Below are positions 48,501 to 55,852 of a stretch of DNA of 64,000 nucleotides, piece by piece. Below the pieces are notes generated by a model. It saw nothing but the letters and a program-made list of their open reading frames with translations, was not told where the DNA came from and did not search any database. The first letter of the stretch is position 1, and each line of letters begins with the position of its first letter. Source of the DNA: Lunularia cruciata (taxonomy: Eukaryota; Streptophyta; Marchantiopsida; Lunulariales; Lunulariaceae). The position numbers were made by a program, and so were the translations under genes. The stretch lies in the NCBI GenBank assembly GCA_948567375.1, contig OX419761.1, positions 7,628,501 through 7,692,500 of the forward strand, written 5' to 3'.

Positions 48501-49295
48501 CCGAGTACAAGTCTCCAATCCAACTCTGTCCAGCAAGCCGGATTTCCTCTCTTCCCTTCTTCCTTGGGTCCATTGAGACACTTACTCTCGATGATTTATG
48601 TCATGAATCCTAGAAAACTTACGTTCCAGTTCCATGCTTGAAAGGTGATCCAAAGTCGGCTCAAGACTTTGATCCTTTATCATCTCTTACCTCCAAATTG
48701 CATGATTTCTCACTGCAAATTTGGAGTTCTTCTTCCCTCCTCCCATCTCTTCTACCTTCTCACTTTCTCTCGATTTCACTCTTGTGACCTCGCCCTTGCG
48801 CACTAACACAATCCCAACTCTATTTCCCTTTCCCTGATCACCTGCAAGATGACTTCTCAACAGCAAAGGAAATTACTTGACATTTCGTCGTTGCAGTTTT
48901 GATTTTTATAGAGTTGTGCTTCTTCGTCTTTTGTCACTTCAAGTTTCTACCAAGAAATCACACCTCCGGCATGCACTTGTCATTGTCAATCAACCTTTGC
49001 GCGTATGGGCCGCCTGTTTTAAAATGGCTCCTTCTTGAATTTCTTGCCCCAACAAAAGGTTGTTAGACTGTCTTTGCCTCGGGTTGAGCTCCCCCGATCC
49101 GAAGACAATTTACTTTGGGTTGTATGATGACAGGGAATTTTTGAGTACTCTGCCTTCTGACCCAAAGTCAGTTTACTTTGGGTTTCATCCCAAAGACTCT
49201 TTTCTTTGCCTTCTTTGGCCATACAGGCACAATTCGACTTCTATGTAGACTTCTTCTCCTTTATTTTGAGAAAAACAAAAAATGTGGGCACCACA
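45532..49295 (-). repeat. Complete solo family-A LTR, 3.76 kb, with 5-bp target duplication
   Basis: On the plus strand it starts TGTGACAACCCGGC and ends GGGCACCACA, so both termini are TGTG...CACA. It is flanked by ACAGT on both sides (45,527-45,531 and 49,296-49,300). In minus orientation the LTR holds an approximately 2.4-kb coiled-coil ORF (U3), a TATA-like CTATTTAAG (plus 46,201-46,209), and about 670 bases of R/U5. The portion from 45,532 to about 49,120 aligns with 60,385-64,000. No internal retroelement sequence is attached. Where copy C has CG, this copy often has TG or CA, so it is older. Confidence 0.85.
46325..48472 (-). CDS. LTR-encoded coiled-coil protein (715-codon ORF in solo family-A LTR)
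   Basis: The longest open frame in the window. Residues 1-130 resemble domains annotated in plant transposon/Athila-like proteins: LERTTYVMKHQAVFFHKLFA, INWARCFHGRTRQMVW, then YFGLNLLNLAERTRM. The similarity is recalled, not searched. Residues about 150-330 are acidic, serine-rich and basic in alternation, with SGSEASIPVQRLQRRR. From about 340 to 600 there is a long heptad coiled coil (EEENSELKRSVTRGEEER, ILKQQFADSRVELIHAMARV). The tail ends VDIRSD. In copy C the frame extends further upstream, adding a region with MGGGKKNSKFVVRNHAIWRL. Here a TAG (at LE-stop-GAM, near 48,481) cuts that part off, so the 715-codon frame is probably an N-truncated remnant. Function unknown. Confidence 0.7.
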   Translation of the reverse strand: MFLGKGEIAQETQEVRDAFLSKRTKNGYKVESYKDPMKRGIMSALMAILKLERTTYVMKHQAVFFHKLFAGEPINWARCFHGRTRQMVWNLWDKLPPQYIVPFAAHFYFGLNLLNLAERTRMVLHFHPDVRKEVNVKEQQYILQIRSTDDYYPKIGKNVEVLVSTPTKKRGRQGEAKESKKPWKMQRSNPNQSMVVIESEDEDSEGDAELKTEDSEHEEKPELTLQSGGTSSESDEGGEMTSAPAAKEYQEEVQAELEAKDNTPLEDEVPVPEGKKIAVQQGVCSRHKAKCKGGPSRVKEEVEESSGSEASIPVQRLQRRRRVLGKHEVRRETTPREEVVAIDRVEYLREVVCPLLVKLEHKEKEMQSTCPEVKTVLQVVAKLEEENSELKRSVTRGEEEREVLRAEAVERNQVIEDLKREVSYQEDLARKNDIARERQLAEYEILKQQFADSRVELIHAMARVAAKDQELNIVMESMEEKKQLWQRELASRYREEDRLRELLCNQEEKVVQKEMVKAKFEEELAMYKKEWLADREQERKTRLEPIKEIVLQMNAMLSTEAIVWIEEMRLHELKLFVQETKQRQAKDTKMNALLIKLRTRVERKILEVEDNISIRLDLVKIELEKIWKDVEAKPKVDNIGVQMSSELRMETLEKSGLRDKELDRLPTSGISDQEKELLDLVGEVGDLKPGDRVVGSKITSGSGLKAEDDVDIRSD

Positions 49296-50054
49296 ACAGT
49301 CAAGACAAAACCACTCTAGAAAATTTGTTGGTCTTCTCTGCCCTGACACAACCAAGCATTTCTCTCTTTCTTCTGCTTAGAATTTCTCCTTGAGCGTTCC
49401 CCTATATGCATCTCACTTTCCCATTTGATGCATCATCTCTTTTCCTTCTCTTTGCTCATACAAGCAATATCTCTCACCTTCAAAGTTCTTTGCCATAACC
49501 CTTCAGCCTATCTCAAAAAAACAAGAAATTCTTCTTTCCCTTTGCTTTGGCACAGCCAATTGCCTTCCTTCCAAGATTTCTCTCCTCAACAGCCTCTGTC
49601 AAATTTTCACTTTCTTTCCTTAAATCCTCTCTGGCCTTGTTACATCCAAGGACCTCCTTTGAGCATCACTTAAGCCTTCTTGGTCACTCAAAACTCTTCC
49701 CAAACCTTTACTTTTTTGTCATCAACTAGAAATCTCCTCTGTCCACTATAAGTATCCTCACTCAACCCCTTCTCTTCTGTCATCAACCAAGGGTCTCCTC
49801 TGCAGCATTTTTCAACCCTTTCACTAGTCTCTCATAACCAAAGTGCATCCTTCAAAGCATCCTCCTGAACCCTTACTCCTGGTCCTGCCACCGCCAAACC
49901 CTCTCCAATTCATCCCTTCAATCACTACTGTTCAATCCTCAACAAACAGCCTCTTGAGACATACCTTGAATCCTCTCTGGCCTTGTTACAACCAAAGACC
50001 TCCTTTCTTACCACTCAAAGCTTCTCCCTAAACCCTTAAATGCCCATTCACTGC

Positions 50055-50465
50055 CAAAGACTCCTCTCTGATCTCTCGAAGCATTCTTCAAAGCCCTTCT
50101 GCACCCTATCAATTGGCAAAGAGTCCTTCTTGTTCACTCAAAGCCTCTCCCTAAACCCTTGAGTGTCCATTCTCTGCCAAAGACTCCTCTCTGATCTCTC
50201 AAAGCATTCTTCAAAGCCTTTGCGCCCTGCCAATTGGCAAAGAGTCCTTTCTGTTCACTCGAAGCCTCTCCCTAAACCTTTTAGTGTCCATTCTATGTCA
50301 AAGACTCCTCTTTGATCTCTTGAAGCATTCTTTAAAGCCCTTCTACCCTATCAATTAGCAAAGAGTCCTTCCTGTTCACTCAAAGCCTCCCCTTAAAACC
50401 TTAAGTGTCCATTCTCTACCAAAGATTCCTCTTTGATCTCTCAAAGCATTCTTCAAAGCCCTTTG
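50055..50465. repeat. Tandem repeat, about 3.4 units of 121 bp
   Basis: Units start CAAAGACTCCTCT at about 50,055, 50,178, 50,299 and 50,420. Each holds AAGCATTCTTCAAAGCC, GGCAAAGAGTCCTT and TCTCCCTAAACC. Looser relatives of the same phrases extend left to about 49,600. C-rich on this strand, with no open frame through it. Confidence 0.85.
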
Positions 50466-50765
50466 ATGCTCCAACTTCCCTTTCCAGTTTGGCTTATGAT
50501 ACACATAAACTCCCAAGTTTTTGAACATCAAAGAAACTCCTGAGGCCAAGCAAAATTAAACAAACTCTTGAGTTTACAACAACACAAACTACTTCCGGCT
50601 TTGCAATAACATATAAAATATTCCCGATACAAGGTAGCATAAAATGACTCCCAAGACACAATGATATAAAAAAACCAAGTTCCTTGCAACAAGAAGAAGA
50701 GAAAAAAACTCTCACAACAAATGGCATCAAGGGTATGCATGGGCTACTTTCTCGATGACAATTGC

Positions 50766-51660
50766 AAGGATGTGATATATAAGTGGAGGTTCTTACCATT
50801 TGGGTTAAAGAAGGCTCTTATTGAGTTTTGAAGAGTCATGGATAGGATCCTAGTTGGATTGGATTTTTCTTAGTGCTATATTGATGACATTTTGGTCTAT
50901 AACACTATAGTGGAGGAGCATGAGAGACAATTGTTGGAGGTGTTTGAGAGGTTGAGATCTCATGGACTCAAATTACATCTTGGGGAGTACATCAGGATTT
51001 GGGTCACACTATCTACCCTAGAGGACTTGGTGTTCAGTGGACCAAGGTGGAAGCCATTGCTCATATTCCTTGGCCTACAGATGTGAGCAAAGTGCAAGCA
51101 TTCCTTGGGTTGGCAAACTTCTATCATTGATATGTTAGAGGATTTAGTGCCATTACTAAGGCCTTGAAAAAGTTGACCAAGCTTACACAAGAGTGGTGTT
51201 GGGGAGATGAGTAGGAGAGAGCTTCTGTAGAGCTCAAGATGAGGTTGACATCTGCTTCTATTTTGAGGAAATTGATCAAAGGACGACCATTTTAGGTCCA
51301 CAATGATTGGAGTGTGTTGGGGCTTAGGGTAGTGCTTACCCAACATGATGATGAGGGGAAGGAGTTTTTGGTGGCCTATGCTAGTTGTTTGAACAATTCA
51401 GTGGAGGCAAAGTATACTTTATATGAGGGAGAGTGCTTGGCAATAATTTGGGCAATAGCACATTTCAGATATTACCTATTTGGTAACCCCTTCATTCTCA
51501 TCATTGATCATCAGCCACTTAAGTGGTTGATAGAGTCTAACAAGCTTTCAAGGAATTTTGCACAATGAGCTCTAATTTTATAGGAGTATGAATTCACAAT
51601 TGTTCATAGATTTAGAGTGGAGTGATGCACATGAGTAGAAACCCGTGTCCTAGCCAGCAG
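50766..51660 (+). pseudogene. Gypsy-M reverse transcriptase C-terminal half and RNase H
   Basis: KDVIYKWRFLPFGLK, VMDRILVGLDF, CYIDDILVYNTIVEEHERQ (active-site YIDD intact, 50,877-50,888), EVFERLRSHGLKLH, then FLGLANF and AITKALKKLTKLTQEW of the connection region. RNase H carries its acidic residues in VHNDWSVLGL, YEGECLAIIWAIAHFRYYLF and LIIDHQPLKWLIES. After it comes MSRNPCPSQQD, where the solo LTR at 51,665 begins. A few stops (in GLDFS-stop-CY and others) and frameshifts disable it. Confidence 0.9.
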
Positions 51661-51664
51661 GATC

Positions 51665-52353
51665 TGTAACACCCATTTGTGCATGTGTGTGGTATTGTGA
51701 TATTTAGCTTGGTATTATAAGTACTTGAGAGATATTATTTATATAGAGATAAAGGATGGTTCTACATTAGTCATGATTAGCTAGAGTCAGTCATAGCTAA
51801 GATAGAAGGGACCTTACTTTAGAGGAGTGGAAAAGATGAGCACCATTATTTTGGATTCTAGTGTGTTGACTTGGTATTATTCCTAGGTGTTTGGCTTTGA
51901 GGAAAGAGTTGAGAACTCTTAGGCCCGCAAGTCTTTTTGTTTTGGATTCTTCTATAGTCCAAGGATAGCCCATGTGAAGGAATCCTTGACTTTGTGGTTG
52001 GGTCACGATAAGATCACGTGCTAGTGGAATATGCCCATGTGAATGGATATTCCTTTATACTTTTTGACTTTACTTGACTTTCAGTTTAGTAACTTGAGTT
52101 ACTACGGTAATTAGTAACTTTGGTACGTAACTATTCACAAGTATATAAACAAGGGGTGAGGAGGTACTCATCATCCTTTCATTTGCAACTATCTCTCTCT
52201 CATTGAGTTCTCTAGTGAGCAATGTCTTGAGTCTTGGAGTGTTAGCCTTGGAGGAGTATGATGGAGTTGGGGTTCCTTGCCTTCCTAGTCCATGGTGTGC
52301 TACCATAATAACCATCAGAGGTTCATCTTGAGTGAGAGACAGGCCGACTCACA
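51665..52353 (+). repeat. Solo family-B LTR between RNase H and integrase of Gypsy-M
   Basis: 689 bases, TGTAACACCCATTTGTGCAT ... GCCGACTCACA. TATATAAACAAGGGG near 52,142 is the probable promoter. It separates SRNPCPSQQD from DWTGACWHGEIDEEIVP, which are contiguous in the relic at 6,571-6,600. The flanks are GATC and GATT, so any target duplication is imperfect. Confidence 0.88.
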
Positions 52354-53893
52354 GATTGGACCGGAGCATGTTGGCATGGTGAGATAGATGAAGAGATAGT
52401 GCCAATTTGGCATCTGCCTTTTCTGTGTATATTTTTTGAGGCTTTGGTGGTATCTCTCTTCACATATAGGAGTAGTTATTGAGGTCACATATCCAGAGAG
52501 TGAAGATATTGGTATAGTTCAGCGAGATATTCATGATGTTGTCTAAGTGATGGACTATCTTTGCATTGGTGTTGTGGGTGGCACAATTGGGGCCAAGGAG
52601 AGAGACCATGTTCTTCAGCAAGCCAGACTGTTTAGATTGGAGGGTAAACACCTTCTTTAGGTTTGCGAGGATGGTAGGGTGCGAGTAGTATTGCTTCCAT
52701 CTTAGGGATTACAATTGGTCTGTCATGCTCATAAGGAGCTTGGACATTTTGGAGTAAAGCATACATATAGCTTACTTTAGACTCATTATTGGTGGCACGG
52801 TATGTAGACAAATGTATAGCAGTTTGTTGCCAAATGTGTGGTTTTTACCAAGTTAGAGCATCATTTAATGCTTCTATGCCACAATTACACCCATTATCTA
52901 TCATGGGGTTGGGATATTGGAGTTTGGACTTTGTTGGACCTTTATCGTTGATTGTAAGATATCATTAGTATGTTTTGGTGATGGTGGAACACTTCTCCAA
53001 GTGGATTGAGTTGGTGGTACTTCCTGACAAGTCCAATGAAGGGGCGGCTTACTTGTTCTTGGATTGGGTTCTTAGTCATTTTGGTACACCAATTGAGGTT
53101 TTGGCTGATCAGGGTACAAAGTTCTTGGGAGAGTTTCAAGTCTTGTGTGACAAGGCTTTGATTGATCATTGAACTACCTCCTAAGATCACCTTGAGGCAG
53201 ATGGCTTAGCAAAGAGAGTGGTTCAAATAGTGAAGAGAGGATTGCAAAAGTATAGTTACAAGGAGGCCCTTGGGAGATTGGGATCTCTAGTTAATTTGGT
53301 TGGCCATGGGCTATTGGTTCAGCCAGCAAGCCTCCTTAGCATCCTTCTCTCCTTACTTTGTACTCTATGGATGAGATCTGGATTGACATGTAGCCATTTG
53401 TCAAGATGCTACTATAGTCTTGGACTTGGGTGATCCAAATATATGGGTGAGCATATGTTCTCAATGGGTAGAGATCTTTTGGAGAGTGATGCCAATGGCC
53501 TTTGAGAAGTAGGTGATTGCTCAGCATAGAGATATCTTACACTATGCTACTATTCAAGGAGGAGATTATAGACCCTTGATCCATCAATTTCATCCAAGTG
53601 ACTATGTATATCTACATTGAACATCACCAATGACACTTGATGTTTCTATAAACCGCACTATCTTGAGAGTGCATGAGGTTTTACCATCTTGGAGTCCTTG
53701 TGTTGGAAGGACATGATGGAGTTGTTTGGAAGGATCATATGTACAATTGTGTGCCATGGCACCTCCCAAACATTGAAGGTTCTATGAACCCAAGCTTGGC
53801 ACTTAGAATATCCTAGAAGCATCTAGGAAACTTCTTGGGAAGCTTCCCAACTAGTCAACTTGCACTCCAAGCAGGAAGCTTCTAGAAGGAAGC
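52354..53893 (+). pseudogene. Gypsy-M integrase, degenerate
   Basis: After DWTGACWHGEIDEEIVP come the zinc-binding part (HKELGHFGVKHTYSLL, THYWWHG, QFVAKCVVF; the second Cys is Phe) and the catalytic core. The core has WSLDFVGPL (Asp at 52,927), VLVMVEHFSKWIELVVLPDK, HFGTPIEVLADQGTKFLGEF (Asp at 53,107) and DHLEADGLAKRVVQIVKRGL. In the last, the glutamate of the usual AER is lysine (AAG at 53,212). The C-terminal extension keeps DGVVWKDHMYNC and PWHLPNIEGSMNPSLAL before a family-A LTR at 53,894. It would have cut and joined the element's cDNA to the host genome. Several stops. Confidence 0.88.
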
Positions 53894-55837
53894 TGTGACA
53901 ACCCGGCAAATATCACTTTTGCGGTAATCGGGTAAGTAAAGTTCGTTCCCGCAGAGATACGAGTCAGAAATATCCAAATACAAAGCAAAGTAACAATTTC
54001 AGTTCTTCTTGAGTTCTTCTTTAGTCTCTCAGGTAGAAACCACACCCAGAAGAGAGTAACAAACACTGACTCGCAGTCTTGTCACAAATTAACACTCCAA
54101 AATCACAACTCCATCAATTATTTCCAAACAATCTTGATTTGTGATGATTCAGGCTCTCCCGAAAACGGCACTTCACTGCAAAACGACTTTGCCTCAGAAT
54201 TGTGTTCTACCCCTCCACTGAAGGCACAACTTCCTCGATTGAAATTGCTTCACATCAACTTCGCACTGCACTCACAAATGCAGAATACTACCAACACTAC
54301 AATTCCTCTCAGATCTGTCAAGGCATTGCTTCGATTGCACTTCACTCAGGATCAAACACACAGACTGAAGATCAAGGCTGTGGAATCCAACATCCAACAA
54401 GCACTCTGACTGCACTTTGAATTTCTCCAAACATTCACAAACACAATTGCAAAGTTGATACTCGGAATCAAGCTTAAGCGACGAGCACTGCTTCACAGCA
54501 CTTCGCTTTATCTATTCTCAGAAATAATGAGCACTGAACAACAAGTTCCTGCGAATGCCACTCTTAAATAGTGAAGCAATCGACAGTTCTAACAACTATA
54601 CCGTTTCTACAACAACTGTTCTAACCTGCAGATCCGAAATGACAATGCACCTCTTCATATCTGCCCCTTCAAATCTCAAATCGGTTAATAAATCCGATCC
54701 GATGTCTACTTCTTCCTCGGCTTTCAAACCCGAACCCAAAGTAATCTTACTTCCTACTATTCTGTCCTCGGGTTTCACAACTCTTACATCTTCTACCAGA
54801 TCCAGCAATTCTCTTTCCTGATCTGAAATTGCACTAGCGGGTAATCTATCTAACTCTTCATCTTTCGACCCACTCTTCTCTACTGTTGCTGAGGCCAACT
54901 CCGAAGACATTTGGATCCCGATGTCATCTACGTCGGGTTTTGCTTTAACATCCTGCCGAAGCTTTTCTAACTCTATTCTTACTAAGTCCAATCTAATCGC
55001 GATATTGTCTTCTACTTCTAAGATCTTCCTATCTACACGAGTTCTCAATTTAATCAACAAGGCATTCAAATCTGTATCTTTCACTTGCCTTGGCCTCGTC
55101 TCCTGCACTAATAGCTTCAACTCGTGCAGACGCGTTTCTTCAATTCGAACGCTGGTCTCTGTACTTAGCATCGCGTTTACCCTGAGGACTATCTCTTGCA
55201 ATGGCTCTAATCTTGGCTTCCTTTCTTGTTCCCGATCTGCAAGCCATTCTTCTCTGTACATCGCCAACTCTTCTTCGAATTCGGCCTTCACCGCGTCCTT
55301 CTCTTTCTCCTTCTGTGCAACCTTTTCTTCCTGATTACGAAGTAAGTCTCGTAATCTCTCTTCTTCTCCATATCTCACAGCCAACTCTCGCTGCCAGAGT
55401 TGCTTCTTCTCCTCCATACTCTCCATCACTCGATCGAGCTCTTGATCCTTCGATGCTACTCTCGCCATAGCATGGATGAGCTCTACTCTTGAATCAGCAA
55501 ACTGCTGCTTCAAGATTTCAAATTCAGCTACTTGTCTCTCCCTCACGACGTCACTCTTCCTCGCAAGATCCTCTCGATAGCTCAATTCTCTCCTCAAGTC
55601 TTCAATTACCTGACTTCTCTCCACTGCTTCCACTTGCAGTACTTCTCTCTCCTTCTCACCTCGGGTTATACTCTTCTTCAACTCCGAGTTTTCTTCTTCT
55701 AATCTCCATACCACCTGCAATACAGTCTTTACCTCTGGACAAGTCGACTGCATCTCCTTCTTCTTCTTCTCCAACTTCACCAACAACGGGCATACTACCA
55801 CCTGCAGGTAATCTACTCCATTAATGATACCTTCGTC
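53894..55837 (-). repeat. 3' LTR of the family-A element, truncated
   Basis: Starts TGTGACAACCCGGC on the plus strand and matches 60,385-62,328 with few differences. It includes the TATA-like box (54,563-54,571) and the C-terminal half of the coiled-coil ORF. The match stops at the direct repeat ATGATACCTTCGTCA (55,824-55,838 and 55,841-55,855), the scar of the internal deletion. Confidence 0.9.
54596..55801 (-). CDS. LTR-encoded coiled-coil ORF, C-terminal part (3' LTR copy)
   Basis: 401 codons, uninterrupted, from VVCPLLVKLEKKKKEMQSTC through the coiled coil to EEEVDIGSD. The TAG that ends copies A and G is TTA here, so the frame runs another 31 residues to VVVETV, stopping about 25 bases before the TATA-like box. 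The N-terminal part was removed by the deletion at 55,837. Lys/Glu-rich heptads dominate (ILKQQFADSRVELIHAMARV, EERLRDLLRNQEEKVAQKEK). Partner and function unknown. Confidence 0.7.
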   Translation of the reverse strand: MVVCPLLVKLEKKKKEMQSTCPEVKTVLQVVWRLEEENSELKKSITRGEKEREVLQVEAVERSQVIEDLRRELSYREDLARKSDVVRERQVAEFEILKQQFADSRVELIHAMARVASKDQELDRVMESMEEKKQLWQRELAVRYGEEERLRDLLRNQEEKVAQKEKEKDAVKAEFEEELAMYREEWLADREQERKPRLEPLQEIVLRVNAMLSTETSVRIEETRLHELKLLVQETRPRQVKDTDLNALLIKLRTRVDRKILEVEDNIAIRLDLVRIELEKLRQDVKAKPDVDDIGIQMSSELASATVEKSGSKDEELDRLPASAISDQERELLDLVEDVRVVKPEDRIVGSKITLGSGLKAEEEVDIGSDLLTDLRFEGADMKRCIVISDLQVRTVVVETV

Positions 55838-55852
55838 ACCATGATACCTTCG

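Larger units (their letters stand above)
44836..50765. mobile_element. Composite insertion splitting the Gypsy-M RT
   Basis: The block begins TGTCACGGGG directly after the DPHG codons and ends ...CAATTGC(A) before AAGGATGTG. It has TG...CA ends but no clear target duplication. It holds about 0.7 kb of unidentified sequence, the 3.76-kb solo family-A LTR (45,532-49,295), then about 1.5 kb of unidentified sequence with a 121-bp tandem array. The 44,836-45,531 and 49,296-50,765 parts are the pre-existing host element of the solo LTR. They contain no recognised ORF, so it is a non-autonomous element of unknown type. Confidence 0.6.
40829..53893 (+). mobile_element. Ty3/gypsy element with embedded cytosine methyltransferase (Gypsy-M), nested and degenerate
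   Basis: Plus-strand coding order: N-terminal/gag-like region, aspartic protease (D-S-G at 41,619), C5-MTase (42,270-44,000), RT (44,330-44,835 and 50,766-51,290), RNase H (to 51,660), integrase (52,354-53,800). Later insertions split it: solo family-B LTRs at 43,240 and 51,665, and a 5.9-kb composite at 44,836-50,765. Own LTRs were not found; the left edge is a family-B fragment and the right edge a family-A LTR. Stops, often TGA or TAG where arginine or glutamine is expected, pervade it. The assignment rests on protein motifs that reconnect perfectly across each insertion. Confidence 0.85.
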
